Assembly (NCBI RefSeq): GCF_947495315.1
Contig: NZ_CANLYD010000004.1
Span: 124,001 to 188,000 of the forward strand
Direction of reading: 5' to 3'
Source of the DNA: an uncultured Aquimarina sp.
Lineage (GTDB): Bacteria > Bacteroidota > Bacteroidia > Flavobacteriales > Flavobacteriaceae
DNA length: 64,000 nt
Position numbers and translations under genes: made by a program. Below are positions 37,052 to 47,304 of this stretch, in pieces. The stretch's first letter is position 1. Every line of letters begins with the position of its first letter. Under the pieces are notes generated by a model that saw only the letters and a program-made list of their open reading frames with translations, was not told the origin of the DNA and searched no databases.

Positions 37052-37405
37052 GTGAAAGAAGTATTAAAGAATAGAACAAAGAGATTTGCAATTGATTGTT
37101 GGCAGTTATGCGGAAAGTTTCCAGTAACAAGAGAATATGATGCTTTTTGTAGACAATTGATTAGATGTTCAAGCTCCGTTGGAGCCAATTATAGAGCGGC
37201 TTGTAGAGCTAAATCTGATGCTGATTTCATACATAAATTAAAAATTGTTGAGGAAGAAGCAGATGAGTGTATGTACTTTTTGGAGATCTTTTTTGAAATA
37301 TCACAAAAAGAACATCAAGAAATAAAAAGGTTGTTGGCTGAAGCAAATGAATTATTATCAATAGTTGTTGCTTCAATAAAAACAATGAGAAATCGTAAAT
37401 CGTGA
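37052..37405 (+). CDS. four-helix-bundle protein (23S rRNA intervening-sequence protein family)
   Basis: 117 residues, all helical, with the family marks FPVTREYDAFCRQLIRCSSSVGANYRAA and FIHKLKIVEEEADECMYFLE. These proteins were first seen in insertions in 23S rRNA genes, and free-standing copies are common in Bacteroidota. Their function is not established. It starts at GTG 37052, and its stop overlaps the murD start (GTGA). It breaks the otherwise conserved mraY-murD order and is flanked by short repeats, so it looks like a later insertion tolerated in frame with operon expression. Confidence 0.85.
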   Translation: MKEVLKNRTKRFAIDCWQLCGKFPVTREYDAFCRQLIRCSSSVGANYRAACRAKSDADFIHKLKIVEEEADECMYFLEIFFEISQKEHQEIKRLLAEANELLSIVVASIKTMRNRKS

Positions 37406-37412
37406 ATCGTGA
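37392..37412 (+). repeat. three tandem 7-mers ATCGTRA at the murD start
   Basis: ATCGTAA (37392-37398), ATCGTGA (37399-37405), ATCGTGA (37406-37412). The second unit supplies both the stop of the four-helix-bundle gene and the GTG start of murD. Similar TCGTAA strings end the aminotransferase gene (about 1449-1478). Confidence 0.6.
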
Positions 37413-38757
37413 TTCAAAAATTAAAAAACGACTTGTCGTTTTAGGAGCAGGAGAAAGTGGGGTGGGAACTGCTATTCTGGGTAAAAAAGAAGGATTTGAT
37501 GTATTTGTTTCTGATAAGGGAACAATTACAGATAAATATAAAGAAGTTCTTGGAAATTTTGAAATCGAATGGGAGGAGCAAACACATACAGAAGATAAAA
37601 TTCTGAATGCAGACGTAGTCATGAAAAGCCCAGGAATCCCTGATAAAGTAGCTTTGGTTCAGAAGCTACTTAACAAAGGAATGTCTGTGGTATCAGAAAT
37701 TGAGTTTGCTTCAGAGTTTACATTAGCTAAAATTGTTGGAGTAACAGGAAGCAATGGTAAAACTACTACCACAATGCTTACGAATCATGTATTGAAGAAT
37801 GGAGGCTTGGACATAAGTATGGCCGGTAATATTGGAGATAGTTTTGCAAAGCAAGTTGCAGAAAATGATACACCATATTATGTGTTAGAGTTGAGTAGTT
37901 TTCAGCTGGATGGAATTAAAAAGTTTGCACCGCATATTGCAGTGCTAACGAATATTACACCGGATCACTTGGATCGATATGAATATAAATTTGAAAATTA
38001 TATCGCTTCAAAATTCAGGATTACAATGAATCAAACAGAAGGTGACTACTTCATCTATGATGGAGATGATGAGGTAATTACAAAGTATATAGAAGAGCAT
38101 CCTATTCGTTCAAAATTATTACCATTTTCATTAAAGAAGAAGGTAGAAAATGGAGCGTATTTGGAAGGAAAAAACATAAAAATAACAATAGACAACAACG
38201 AATTTATCATGCCAACAAAAAATTTAGCATTAAAAGGAAATCACAACGTGAAAAACGCAATGGCAGCGGCCACGGTATCACAATTATTGAAAATTAGAAA
38301 GACTACGATACGAGAATGTCTTGAAAATTTTCATGGAGTGGAGCATCGTCTAGAGAATGTGCTTAAAATAAACAATGTTCAGTATGTGAATGATTCTAAA
38401 GCAACAAACGTTAATGCTACTTTTTATGCACTAGATGCTATGAAATCAGCAACAGTATGGATTGTTGGTGGTGTTGATAAAGGAAATGATTATACAGAGC
38501 TATATCCTTTAGTTAACGAAAAAGTAAAAGCAATTATTTGTTTAGGGGTAGATAATAGTAAAATAATTAATGCTTTTGGTAATTGCGTGGATAATATAGT
38601 AGAGACGCAGTCTATGAAAGAAGCTGTTAATATAGCTTATAAAATTGCAGAGCGTAATGAAAATGTGTTGTTGTCACCAGCTTGTGCAAGTTTTGATCTT
38701 TTTAAAAATTACGAAGAGCGTGGGAGGCAATTTAAAGAAGCTGTACGTGAGTTGTAA
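37402..38757 (+). CDS. murD: UDP-N-acetylmuramoylalanine--D-glutamate ligase
   Basis: Adds D-glutamate to UDP-MurNAc-alanine. N-terminal Rossmann-like VVLGAGESGVG, ATP loop GVTGSNGKTTTT (K120), ELSSFQLDGI, NITPDHLDRY, and the late NDSKATNVNAT. Length of 451 is normal. The first residues (NRDSKIKK) come from the ATCGTRA repeat, so the native N-terminus may have been altered by the upstream insertion. The GTG start overlaps the stop of the preceding gene. Confidence 0.95.
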   Translation: MNRDSKIKKRLVVLGAGESGVGTAILGKKEGFDVFVSDKGTITDKYKEVLGNFEIEWEEQTHTEDKILNADVVMKSPGIPDKVALVQKLLNKGMSVVSEIEFASEFTLAKIVGVTGSNGKTTTTMLTNHVLKNGGLDISMAGNIGDSFAKQVAENDTPYYVLELSSFQLDGIKKFAPHIAVLTNITPDHLDRYEYKFENYIASKFRITMNQTEGDYFIYDGDDEVITKYIEEHPIRSKLLPFSLKKKVENGAYLEGKNIKITIDNNEFIMPTKNLALKGNHNVKNAMAAATVSQLLKIRKTTIRECLENFHGVEHRLENVLKINNVQYVNDSKATNVNATFYALDAMKSATVWIVGGVDKGNDYTELYPLVNEKVKAIICLGVDNSKIINAFGNCVDNIVETQSMKEAVNIAYKIAERNENVLLSPACASFDLFKNYEERGRQFKEAVREL

Positions 38758-38825
38758 TGAAACAAAAGCGAATATAGAAAACGTGAAATAAATAATTACA
38801 ATAAAAAAATAAAGAATAATATACA

Positions 38826-40058
38826 TTGACAAAGGTTTTAAAAAATATAAAAGGAGATAAGGTAATATGGGCGATCGTTGCTCTATTAGCGTTGTTTTCA
38901 TTTCTTCCGGTATATAGTGCTAGTAGTAATTTAGCATATTTATACGGGGATGGAAATACTTTTGTGTTTTTAGTAAAGCATTTTGCACACTTGCTTTTGG
39001 GGTTTGGTATCATGTACTGGGTTCATAAAATCCCGTATCATTATTTTAAAGGGCTTTCTATTATTATGTTGCCTGTTGTTGTAGTCTTGTTGTTGTTTAC
39101 AATGGCTCAGAATAATACAATTGGAGGAGCAAACGCTAGTAGATGGATTCGTTTGCCATTTGTAGGGGTTACCTTTCAGACTTCTACCTTAGCAGCTGTT
39201 GTTTTAATGGCCTATGTAGCCAGGTATCTTTCTAAAATTAAGGATAAGAAAACAACTTTTAAAGAATCATTGATTCCACTTTGGTTACCCGTTTTTATAA
39301 TTCTTATGTTGATATTACCAGCTAACTTTTCTACCGCAGCGATTATTTTTTCTATGGTAATTATGTTAGTGTTTTTAGGAGGGTACCCTCTAAGGCATAT
39401 TACGGTAGTACTAGGAACAGGTTTATTAGCACTCACATTTTTTATTTTAACAGCGAAGGCTTTTCCCGATGCTTTTCCTAACAGAGTTGATACATGGGTG
39501 AGTAGAGCGGAGAATTTTTTTAATGATAAAGATACACCAGAAGATTATCAGATAGAACGTGCAAAAATTGCAATAGCCAGAGGAGGAGTTATGGGAAAAG
39601 GGCCTGGTAAGAGTGTGCAAAGAAACTTTTTGCCGCAATCTTCTTCAGATTTTATTTATGCTATAATTATTGAAGAATGGGGGTTAGTTGGAGGCGTTTT
39701 TCTAATGTTTCTCTATTTAATGCTCTTATTTAGGTTGGTTATCGTTGCCCATAAAAGCTCTGATGTATTTGGTAAACTGTTAGTAATCGGTGTAGGATTA
39801 CCTATTGTTTTTCAGGCGTTGATTAATATGGCTGTTGCTGTAGAATTATTTCCAGTGACTGGTCAGACACTTCCATTAGTTAGTAGTGGAGGAACATCAA
39901 TTTGGATGACATGTATGGCGATAGGTATGGTGTTGAGTATTAGTAGTAGTAGAGAAGAGATGTTAGAAACAGATCAGTCTGGTTCGAATAGTGAAAATGA
40001 AGAAGATTCAAATATAAAAGAAGAAAATCCATTAGAGGTTTTGAGTGAAGCAATATGA
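38826..40058 (+). CDS. ftsW: septal peptidoglycan polymerase FtsW
   Basis: SEDS-family glycosyltransferase working with the FtsI-type protein in septum synthesis. About ten transmembrane helices. Family marks are [27 protein letters not shown], the loop with [35 protein letters not shown], and PLVSSGGTS. The start is a TTG at 38826. An acidic cytoplasmic tail ends the protein. The murG start overlaps its stop by four bases. Confidence 0.95.
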   Translation: MTKVLKNIKGDKVIWAIVALLALFSFLPVYSASSNLAYLYGDGNTFVFLVKHFAHLLLGFGIMYWVHKIPYHYFKGLSIIMLPVVVVLLLFTMAQNNTIGGANASRWIRLPFVGVTFQTSTLAAVVLMAYVARYLSKIKDKKTTFKESLIPLWLPVFIILMLILPANFSTAAIIFSMVIMLVFLGGYPLRHITVVLGTGLLALTFFILTAKAFPDAFPNRVDTWVSRAENFFNDKDTPEDYQIERAKIAIARGGVMGKGPGKSVQRNFLPQSSSDFIYAIIIEEWGLVGGVFLMFLYLMLLFRLVIVAHKSSDVFGKLLVIGVGLPIVFQALINMAVAVELFPVTGQTLPLVSSGGTSIWMTCMAIGMVLSISSSREEMLETDQSGSNSENEEDSNIKEENPLEVLSEAI

Positions 40059-41179
40059 AGCAACAACCGAGAATCATATTATCAGGCGGAGGGACAGGAG
40101 GACATATTTATCCTGCGATTTCTATTGCTAATGAATTAAAGAGTAGATATCCTGAAGCTTCTATATTGTTTGTAGGTGCTAAAGATCGTATGGAAATGCA
40201 AAAAGTTCCGCAAGCCGGTTATGAGATAGAAGGTCTATGGATTAGTGGTATTCAACGTAAGTTATCGTTGAGTAATTTGTTGTTCCCTTTCAAGTTGTTA
40301 ACTAGTCTTTGGAAGTCCAAAAAGATTATCAAAAAGTTTAATCCAGATATAGTAATCGGTACAGGAGGTTTTGCTAGTGGTCCATTATTAAAAATGGCAA
40401 ATTCTGCAAAAATCCCTACAGTGCTTCAAGAACAGAATTCTTTTCCTGGTATTACCAATAAATGGTTGGCAAAGGCTGCAGATAAAATATGCGTTGCCTA
40501 TGATGATATGGAACGCTTTTTTCCAAAAGATAAAATTATCAAGACAGGAAATCCGGTTCGTCAGGATTTACTGGAGATAAATAGCAAGAGAAAAGATGCC
40601 ATTTCTAAGTATAATCTTGATCCCGAAAAGAAAACAGTTTTGATTATTGGTGGGAGTCTTGGTGCAAGAAGAATCAATCAATTAATTGAGAAAGAACTTA
40701 AGTTTTTTGCAAAGAAAGAAGTTCAAATACTTTGGCAATGCGGTAAGTTATATTATGATGAATACAAAAAGTTTGATGCAAATAGAGATGTGCAAGTACA
40801 TCAGTTTTTAGACACAATGGATATGGCATATGCTGCTTCTGATGCAATCGTTTCAAGAGCTGGAGCTAGTTCTGTTTCAGAATTATGTATTGTAGCAAAA
40901 CCAACATTATTTATTCCATCACCAAATGTAGCAGAAGATCATCAAACTAAGAATGCGAATGCGATTGTAAGTCAAAAAGGAGCTAAAATGTTAAAAGAAA
41001 GTGAGTTGGATGAAAAGTTTCAGAAAACGATCACACAACTATTAGAATCTGAGGCTATGCAGATAAAACTGACGCATGCAATAAAAAAATTAGCATTACC
41101 CAATGCAACCAAAGATATCGTAAATGAAATCGAACAAATAATAAATAAAAGAAAAGGTAGAGTGTTGAAGAATGAATAA
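40055..41179 (+). CDS. murG: UDP-GlcNAc:lipid I N-acetylglucosaminyltransferase
   Basis: Forms lipid II at the inner face of the membrane. GT28 family: the glycine-rich loop [12 protein letters not shown] is at the N-terminus, followed by [34 protein letters not shown], and [11 protein letters not shown]. Length of 374 is usual. It overlaps ftsW by four and murC by eight bases, consistent with coupled translation. Confidence 0.96.
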   Translation: MKQQPRIILSGGGTGGHIYPAISIANELKSRYPEASILFVGAKDRMEMQKVPQAGYEIEGLWISGIQRKLSLSNLLFPFKLLTSLWKSKKIIKKFNPDIVIGTGGFASGPLLKMANSAKIPTVLQEQNSFPGITNKWLAKAADKICVAYDDMERFFPKDKIIKTGNPVRQDLLEINSKRKDAISKYNLDPEKKTVLIIGGSLGARRINQLIEKELKFFAKKEVQILWQCGKLYYDEYKKFDANRDVQVHQFLDTMDMAYAASDAIVSRAGASSVSELCIVAKPTLFIPSPNVAEDHQTKNANAIVSQKGAKMLKESELDEKFQKTITQLLESEAMQIKLTHAIKKLALPNATKDIVNEIEQIINKRKGRVLKNE

Positions 41180-42521
41180 GGGCTTAAAAGACATAAAGAA
41201 TATATATTTTATTGGTATCGGCGGTATCGGTATGAGTGCTCTTGCACGATATTTTAAGTTTTTGGGTAAAAATGTAGCTGGATATGATAAGACACCAACT
41301 CAGATTACTTCAGATTTGGAAGAATTAGGAATTGAGATTCATTTTAGGGATGACGTCAATGCAATTCCAGAATTGTTTTTAAACCCTGATGAGACACTTA
41401 TTATTTACACTCCTGCAATTCCAGTGAACCATACAGAATTAAACTATGTAAAAAACAATGGATTTTCGATTAAGAAAAGAGCCGAAGTTTTAGGGATTAT
41501 TACCGAAAATACGTACACCTTGGCTGTAGCTGGAACTCACGGAAAAACAACCACGACTGCAATTTTGGCTCATTTATTAAAAGAAAGTGGAGCAAAAGTA
41601 ACAGCTTTTTTGGGAGGGATAAGTGAAAACTATAATTCAAATCTTATACTAGAGGGAAATGAAGTAGTAGTTGTAGAAGCAGATGAATTTGATAGATCAT
41701 TTTTGCAGCTCTATCCAGATATCGCTGCGGTTACCTCAATGGATGCAGATCATCTGGATATTTATAAAAAAGCCAATGCTCTAGAAGAATCATTCGTAGA
41801 ATTTTCATCCAGAGCAAAAGACCATCTTTTGGTTTGTAATGGATTACCTCTTTCTGGTAATACCTACGGAATAGAAGATGGTTCTGATTATTGTGCTCAA
41901 AATGTACGGATTAATAACGGTACATATATTTTTGATTTAAAAACACCAACTCAACTCATTAAGGATTTGCATTTAAACCTGCCAGGTAAACACAACTTGT
42001 TAAATGCTACAATAGCCTTTGCTATGGCATTGCTATACGGCTCCCCGACCGCTGCCTTAGCAAAGGCTTTATTTTCTTTTAAAGGAGTCCAGAGACGTTT
42101 TAGTTATCAGATTAAATCTGATGATTTAGTCTATGTAGATGATTATGCACATCACCCAACGGAGATTAATGCATTGCATCAGGCAATAAGAGAGATGCAT
42201 CCTGGAAAAGAGGTATTAGCAATTTTTCAACCTCATTTATATAGTAGAACGCAGGATTTTGCAGCTGACTTTGCAGAAAGTCTTAGTCAATTCGATCAGT
42301 TACTGTTGTTGGATATATACCCTGCTAGAGAATTACCTATTGAAGGAATAACTTCAGAATGGTTATTAGAAATGATAAACTTAGAAAATAAGAAAATAGT
42401 TAAGAAGAATAATTTAATAGATGAAATTTTAAAAAGTAATGCTCGCGTTATTACAACCATTGGAGCAGGTGATATAGGAGAAGAGGTAACTAGTATAAAA
42501 GAAGCATTGTTGACGGTATGA
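41172..42521 (+). CDS. murC: UDP-N-acetylmuramate--L-alanine ligase
   Basis: Starts the stem peptide by adding L-alanine. [17 protein letters not shown] at the N-terminus, ATP loop [28 protein letters not shown], and [10 protein letters not shown]. Length of 449 is normal. It overlaps murG by eight bases and ftsQ by four bases. Confidence 0.96.
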   Translation: MNKGLKDIKNIYFIGIGGIGMSALARYFKFLGKNVAGYDKTPTQITSDLEELGIEIHFRDDVNAIPELFLNPDETLIIYTPAIPVNHTELNYVKNNGFSIKKRAEVLGIITENTYTLAVAGTHGKTTTTAILAHLLKESGAKVTAFLGGISENYNSNLILEGNEVVVVEADEFDRSFLQLYPDIAAVTSMDADHLDIYKKANALEESFVEFSSRAKDHLLVCNGLPLSGNTYGIEDGSDYCAQNVRINNGTYIFDLKTPTQLIKDLHLNLPGKHNLLNATIAFAMALLYGSPTAALAKALFSFKGVQRRFSYQIKSDDLVYVDDYAHHPTEINALHQAIREMHPGKEVLAIFQPHLYSRTQDFAADFAESLSQFDQLLLLDIYPARELPIEGITSEWLLEMINLENKKIVKKNNLIDEILKSNARVITTIGAGDIGEEVTSIKEALLTV

Positions 42522-43234
42522 AGAAGATTTTGACATATGCGAAGTTTGTAGGTCTTGTGGCTTTGATAGCATTTCTTTTTGCATTTACAGGCAATCGAAA
42601 TGATAGCAGAAAGATCAAAGAAGTAGAGATAGAATTTGTCGAAGAACAGAATCCTTACGTAAATGAATTAACGGTTAATAAATTGTTAATACAAAATCAG
42701 GTAGGGGTGACGGACGTAGGTAAAGAAATTTTAGTTTTGAATATTGTAGAGAAGGGACTGGATGCACACAAAATGATTGAAGATTCAGATGTGTATCTTA
42801 CTGTAAACGGACAACTTAAGGCAAGAATCAAACAGCGTACACCAATCGCTAGGGTGAATGCCGTTGTTCCTTTTTATGTAGATATTACGGGTAATACGAT
42901 GCCATTATCGGATAATTATTCAGCTCATGTTCCTCTGGTAAGCAATGTTTCAGAACGAGAAGTTTTGGAAATTTTTCCATTGTTAAGAAAAATTCAACAA
43001 GATGAGTTTTTAAAAAAACATGTGGTAAGTGTTTATAGAAATCAGAGTGGAGATTATGAGCTAGGATTAAGAGTGTATGCTTTTAAAGTAATTTTTGGTA
43101 AAGTAGAACAATTGGATAGTAAGGTTAAAAACTTTAAGGCTTTTTATCAAAAAGCACAAAAAGATCAGAGCCTGGATAAATATAAAAAAGTCAGTTTGCA
43201 GTTTAGAAACCAAGTTGTGTGTACAATAAAATAA
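42518..43234 (+). CDS. ftsQ: cell division protein FtsQ
   Basis: Bitopic division protein linking FtsL/FtsB with the septal machine. One N-terminal membrane helix (about 8-25), then a POTRA-like part (IKEVEIEFVEEQNPYVNELT) and a beta domain with VNGQLKARIKQRTPIARV. 238 residues, short like other Bacteroidota FtsQ proteins. Sequence conservation is low, and the murC-ftsQ-ftsA order decides the call. Confidence 0.88.
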   Translation: MKKILTYAKFVGLVALIAFLFAFTGNRNDSRKIKEVEIEFVEEQNPYVNELTVNKLLIQNQVGVTDVGKEILVLNIVEKGLDAHKMIEDSDVYLTVNGQLKARIKQRTPIARVNAVVPFYVDITGNTMPLSDNYSAHVPLVSNVSEREVLEIFPLLRKIQQDEFLKKHVVSVYRNQSGDYELGLRVYAFKVIFGKVEQLDSKVKNFKAFYQKAQKDQSLDKYKKVSLQFRNQVVCTIK

Positions 43235-43241
43235 TACCAAT

Positions 43242-44591
43242 ATGGGAAGAGAAGAGAATGAAATAGCGGTAGGATTAGACATAGGAACAACAAAGATTGT
43301 TGCTATGGTAGGGAGATATAATGAGTATGGGAAGATGGAAGTATTGGGTGTTGGTAAATCCAAAAGCCTCGGGGTACACCGAGGTGTAGTAAATAATATT
43401 ACTCAGACCATACAATCAATTCAACAAGCTGTTCAGGAAGCAGAGAGTGTTTCTGGAGTGAAAATAAGTGAAGTAACAGTTGGTATAGCAGGTCAGCATA
43501 TAAGAAGTTTGCAACACAGTGATTATATCACACGCCCTAATGCAGATGCGGTTATTGATGAAGATGACATTGATGCTTTATGTAATCAAGTGCATAAATT
43601 GGTGATGTTGCCTGGAGAAGAAATTTTACATGTTTTACCGCAAGAATATAAAGTAGATGGTCAAGCCGAAATAAAAGAACCTGTAGGAATGTACGGAGGA
43701 CGACTTGAAGCTAATTTTCACGTAGTAGTAGGTCAGGTAACTTCAATCCGTAATATTGGGAGATGCGTAAAAAGTTCTGGATTAGAACTGTCTGATGTAA
43801 CCCTAGAACCTTTAGCTTCTGCGAATGCCGTATTAAGTCAGGAAGAAAAAGAAGCAGGTGTAGCATTAATTGATATAGGAGGTGGAACTACAGATCTAGC
43901 TATTTTTAAAGATGGAATTATCCGTCATACAGCTGTGATTCCTTTTGGAGGAAATGTAATTACCGAAGATATTAAAGAAGGTTGCTCCATTATTGAGAAA
44001 CAAGCAGAGTTGCTTAAGATCAAATTTGGATCAGCATGGCCAGGAGAAAACAAAGATAATGAGATCGTTTCTATTCCAGGATTAAGAGGAAGAGAGCCAA
44101 AAGAGATTACACTAAAGAACTTATCTAAGATTATTCATGCACGAGTAGTAGAGATCATAGAGCAAGTTTTTTTAGAAATAAAAAACTATGGGCACGAGTC
44201 GCCTAAGAAAAAATTAATTGCTGGGATCGTTTTGACCGGTGGAGGTTCTCAACTAAAACATCTAAAGCAATTGGTAGAATATATTACAGGAATGGATACA
44301 CGTATCGGATATCCTAATGAGCATCTGGCAGGCAATAGCGATCCGGAAACTACAAGCCCTATGTATGCAACAGCTGTAGGATTAGTGATGGATAGCCTAG
44401 TACATATCGGCAAACAGAAAAAAGCGGCTATAAAAGAAGCTATAGTAGAAGAGGATGTAAAAGAAGAAACCACAAAGATTGCAGGAGAAGGTATCGAAGA
44501 GGAAAAACCAGTAGTGGATAATAGACCCAGAAAAAACATCCTGGAGAAATGGACAGAAAAATTCAAGGAGTTTTTGGATAACGCAGAGTAG
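43242..44591 (+). CDS. ftsA: cell division protein FtsA
   Basis: Actin-like membrane tether for FtsZ. Phosphate-1 motif VGLDIGTTKIVAMVG, the 1C domain (ITEVTV-like VSGVKISEVTVGIAGQ), phosphate-2 motif LIDIGGGTTDLAIF, adenosine motif GIVLTGGGSQL. The C-terminal amphipathic helix is visible (ENILEKWTEKFKEFLDN-like end), following an acidic linker. Length of 449 is slightly above E. coli because of that linker. It sits eight bases after ftsQ and 79 before ftsZ. Confidence 0.95.
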   Translation: MGREENEIAVGLDIGTTKIVAMVGRYNEYGKMEVLGVGKSKSLGVHRGVVNNITQTIQSIQQAVQEAESVSGVKISEVTVGIAGQHIRSLQHSDYITRPNADAVIDEDDIDALCNQVHKLVMLPGEEILHVLPQEYKVDGQAEIKEPVGMYGGRLEANFHVVVGQVTSIRNIGRCVKSSGLELSDVTLEPLASANAVLSQEEKEAGVALIDIGGGTTDLAIFKDGIIRHTAVIPFGGNVITEDIKEGCSIIEKQAELLKIKFGSAWPGENKDNEIVSIPGLRGREPKEITLKNLSKIIHARVVEIIEQVFLEIKNYGHESPKKKLIAGIVLTGGGSQLKHLKQLVEYITGMDTRIGYPNEHLAGNSDPETTSPMYATAVGLVMDSLVHIGKQKKAAIKEAIVEEDVKEETTKIAGEGIEEEKPVVDNRPRKNILEKWTEKFKEFLDNAE

Positions 44592-44670
44592 TCGGAAAAT
44601 TATATAGTTCAGTTTTGAACGTAAGAAGATATTAAAAAATAAAAGTAAGAGAACAAGAAAATTAGCAATT

Positions 44671-46668
44671 ATGAGTAACAATGAGGAGTTCGAGAACATT
44701 TCTTTTGATTTGCCCAAGAATCAATCAAATGTAATTAAAGTTATTGGAGTTGGAGGAGGTGGTAGCAATGCCATTAATCATATGTTCCAGCAGGGAATCA
44801 AAGGAGTTGATTTCGTTATTTGTAATACCGATGCACAAGCATTAGAAAATAGTCCTATTCCGAATAAGATACAGTTGGGAGTGTCTCTTACAGAAGGATT
44901 AGGAGCTGGTGCTAACCCAGAAGTGGGTGAGCAATCTGCAGTAGAAAGCTACGAAGAGATCAAAAGAATGCTGGATACCAATACCAAGATGATATTTATC
45001 ACTGCTGGTATGGGTGGAGGAACTGGTACTGGAGCAGCACCGATCATTGCTAAAATGGCAAGAGAATTAGATATTCTTACGGTAGGTATTGTTACAATTC
45101 CGTTTCAGTTTGAAGGAAAAATGCGTAACGAACAAGCACAGTTAGGTGTAGAAAAACTGCGTGCTCATGTAGATTCTTTAGTAGTTATCAATAACAATAA
45201 GCTACGAGAAGTATATGGTAATTTAGGTTTTAAAGCTGGTTTCTCTAAAGCAGATGAAGTACTTGCTACCGCATCTAGAGGGATCGCGGAAGTAATAACA
45301 CATCATTATACTCAGAATATTGATTTACGTGATGCTAAAACGGTACTTAGTAATAGTGGTACAGCAATAATGGGGTCTGCTAATGCCTCTGGTGCTAAAC
45401 GTGCTCACGATGCTATCGTAAAAGCATTAGACTCACCATTACTTAATGACAATAAAATTTCGGGTGCTAAAAATGTACTGTTATTAATAGTTTCCGGAAA
45501 AGAAGAAATTACCATTGATGAGATTGGAGAAATTAATGACCATATTCAGCAAGAAGCTGGTCATGGAGCTAATATCATTATGGGAGTTGGAGAAGATGAA
45601 TCATTAGAAGATGCAATCTCTGTAACTGTAATAGCAACAGGTTTTGACGTAGAACAACAAGATGAAATTGTAAATACAGAAACAAAAAGGATCATTCATA
45701 CCTTAGAAGAGGAGCAACGTGCGACAACTCAGGATTTGACTCCTAAGTCAACTTCCAGAGAGACTCCGGTAATTGCTCCTGCACCTCAGAAAGAAGAAGT
45801 GAAAGAAGAACCGATTATCAAACACGAATTAGTTGAGGAAGAAGAGGAAGAAAATATTAAGGAATCTTTGTTATTACCTACTACCGAGTTTCTTAAGAAT
45901 TTGGATGTGGTAGATCACGAAGTGGTAAGCCCTTTCTCTACAGATAATGATTTTGTTATCATCAATGCTCAGGAAATCATCAACCAGATAGAGGTTAATG
46001 ATGCTAATGAAATAGCTGCAGAAGCAGAAAAAGAAAAAGAAGATCAGTTTACCTTAGCATTTGATATGCCTGTAAGTGGGGATGAGGATAGAAATAACGA
46101 AAACCTGATTGAAGACACTACACCTGCTATTGTAAATCAAGAAGAAGAGGAAAAACCAATAGTTTTTGATCTTACAGATGATATTTTAGAAGTAGAAGTT
46201 AATGAACCTATAGAAGTGGTTCCTGTTAGCGAAAATGCACCTGGAGGAGTACGCAAGTATAGCCTTGAGGAGTATATGGAGGAAGAAAAAAGGTTAACAG
46301 AGGCTAAACCTGAAGCAGAGGTGATGGAAGAAGATAAAGAAGTAGTTTTTGAAAAGAAAACCATTGCTCCTGCTCCAGAATCAGAACCTTCTGAAAGTGC
46401 AGATCCAGTAGATCAGCCAATATCCGAAACTCTAAAAGCCAGAGCTGCAGAACGCAGAGCTAAAATGAAGGAGTTTAATTACAAGTTTAGAAATAATGCA
46501 TCTAATATTGATGATATCGAAAAAGAACCTGCTTATAAACGTGCAGGATTGGATGTGGATTCTAAGCCAGGATCGTCTGAGTTATCCAGAACTTCTTTAG
46601 GGACAGATAGTAATGATGATATTCAATTACGGAAAAATAATTCTTTTCTACACGACAATGTAGATTAG
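44671..46668 (+). CDS. ftsZ: cell division protein FtsZ with long C-terminal extension
   Basis: Tubulin-like GTPase forming the Z ring. The core (about 1-325) has IGVGGGGSNAINHM, the tubulin signature GGGTGTG (115-121), and the T7 synergy loop region. The remaining 340 residues are acidic, with many Glu, Pro and Val, and contain a basic segment late (LKARAAERRAKMKEFNYKF), ending SFLHDNVD. Most bacterial FtsZ proteins are 350-400 residues long; long tails are a Bacteroidota feature. The end of the protein lacks the typical conserved peptide of E. coli type. The dcw terminator follows. Confidence 0.95.
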   Translation: MSNNEEFENISFDLPKNQSNVIKVIGVGGGGSNAINHMFQQGIKGVDFVICNTDAQALENSPIPNKIQLGVSLTEGLGAGANPEVGEQSAVESYEEIKRMLDTNTKMIFITAGMGGGTGTGAAPIIAKMARELDILTVGIVTIPFQFEGKMRNEQAQLGVEKLRAHVDSLVVINNNKLREVYGNLGFKAGFSKADEVLATASRGIAEVITHHYTQNIDLRDAKTVLSNSGTAIMGSANASGAKRAHDAIVKALDSPLLNDNKISGAKNVLLLIVSGKEEITIDEIGEINDHIQQEAGHGANIIMGVGEDESLEDAISVTVIATGFDVEQQDEIVNTETKRIIHTLEEEQRATTQDLTPKSTSRETPVIAPAPQKEEVKEEPIIKHELVEEEEEENIKESLLLPTTEFLKNLDVVDHEVVSPFSTDNDFVIINAQEIINQIEVNDANEIAAEAEKEKEDQFTLAFDMPVSGDEDRNNENLIEDTTPAIVNQEEEEKPIVFDLTDDILEVEVNEPIEVVPVSENAPGGVRKYSLEEYMEEEKRLTEAKPEAEVMEEDKEVVFEKKTIAPAPESEPSESADPVDQPISETLKARAAERRAKMKEFNYKFRNNASNIDDIEKEPAYKRAGLDVDSKPGSSELSRTSLGTDSNDDIQLRKNNSFLHDNVD

Positions 46669-46674
46669 TTATTT

Positions 46675-46700
46675 GTCATTCCAGTGAAGGCTGGAATCCA
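46675..46700 (+). repeat. dispersed stem-loop of the TCATTCC...GGAAT class
   Basis: GTCATTCCAG (46675-46684) and CTGGAATCCA (46691-46700) form a hairpin with a TGAAGG loop. Strings of this form recur between genes in many bacterial genomes. Here it stands between ftsZ and the terminator. Confidence 0.5.
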
Positions 46701-46724
46701 AAATTTAGTAAAATTAGATAAACT

Positions 46725-46761
46725 AAACCGATAATCTAAAATGGATTATCGGTTTATTTTT
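46725..46761 (+). terminator. terminator of the dcw cluster
   Basis: AAACCGATAATC (46725-46736) pairs with GATTATCGGTTT (46744-46755), a perfect 12-bp stem, followed by ATTTTTT. The T run merges with the yqeY promoter. Confidence 0.8.
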
Positions 46762-46769
46762 TATCTTCG
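46762..46769 (+). promoter_or_regulatory. -7 box for the yqeY gene
   Basis: TATCTTCG, the same variant of TAnnTTTG as before the polyprenyl synthase, 27 bases before the ATG at 46797. Confidence 0.45.
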
Positions 46770-46796
46770 CAATCCAAAAGATTAAAACCACTAGTT

Positions 46797-47246
46797 ATGA
46801 GTTTACAGGCGAAAGTAATGACCGCTATGAAAGAAGCAATGAAAGCTAAGGATACTAATGCTTTGACATCATTGCGAGCTATCAAATCTGCTATTTTATT
46901 GGCTCAAACAGAAAGTGGAGCTAAAGAAGAGTTGACAGAAGATCAAGAGCTAAAATTATTACAGAAGCAAGTGAAACAACGTAAGGATAGTGCGGCTATT
47001 TTTGCGGAGCAAGGTAGAGATGATTTAGCACAACCAGAATTGGATCAAGCTAAAGTAATTGAGAAATTTTTACCGGAGCAGATGAGCGAGGAAGAAATAG
47101 AAAAAGTAATTGCTGATATTATTTCTAAAACTGGTGCGTCAGGAATGAAAGATATGGGTAAAGTAATGGGAATGGCTTCAGGGCAATTAGCCGGTAAAGC
47201 AGATGGAAAAACGATTTCTACCATTGTAAAAAGTAAATTAGGATAA
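46797..47246 (+). CDS. GatB/YqeY domain protein
   Basis: 149 residues, all helical, matching stand-alone YqeY proteins that resemble the tail domain of the GatB amidotransferase subunit. Motifs are AMKEAMKAKDTNALTSLRAIKSAI, ELTEDQELKLLQKQVKQRKDSA, KFLPEQMSEEEIE, and DMGKVMGMASGQLAGKADG. They are thought to bind tRNA or to affect aminoacyl-tRNA, though the exact role is not settled. Transcribed alone, followed by a stem-loop and tRNA-Arg. Confidence 0.9.
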   Translation: MSLQAKVMTAMKEAMKAKDTNALTSLRAIKSAILLAQTESGAKEELTEDQELKLLQKQVKQRKDSAAIFAEQGRDDLAQPELDQAKVIEKFLPEQMSEEEIEKVIADIISKTGASGMKDMGKVMGMASGQLAGKADGKTISTIVKSKLG

Positions 47247-47254
47247 AATATTAC

Positions 47255-47283
47255 ACCTGTCAGATTTTAGAAACCTGACAGGT
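47255..47283 (+). repeat. ACCTGTCAG...CTGACAGGT stem-loop
   Basis: ACCTGTCAG (47255-47263) pairs perfectly with CTGACAGGT (47275-47283). No T run follows. Hairpins with this sequence are frequent between genes in Bacteroidota and this one is probably a dispersed repeat. Confidence 0.55.
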
Positions 47284-47304
47284 CATAATAATAAGTAACA
47301 AACC

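Noticed and set aside
44249..44717. Long minus-strand frames over the ftsA end
   Set aside because: Low-complexity Ser/Phe-rich shadows of the acidic ftsA linker; no family resemblance.
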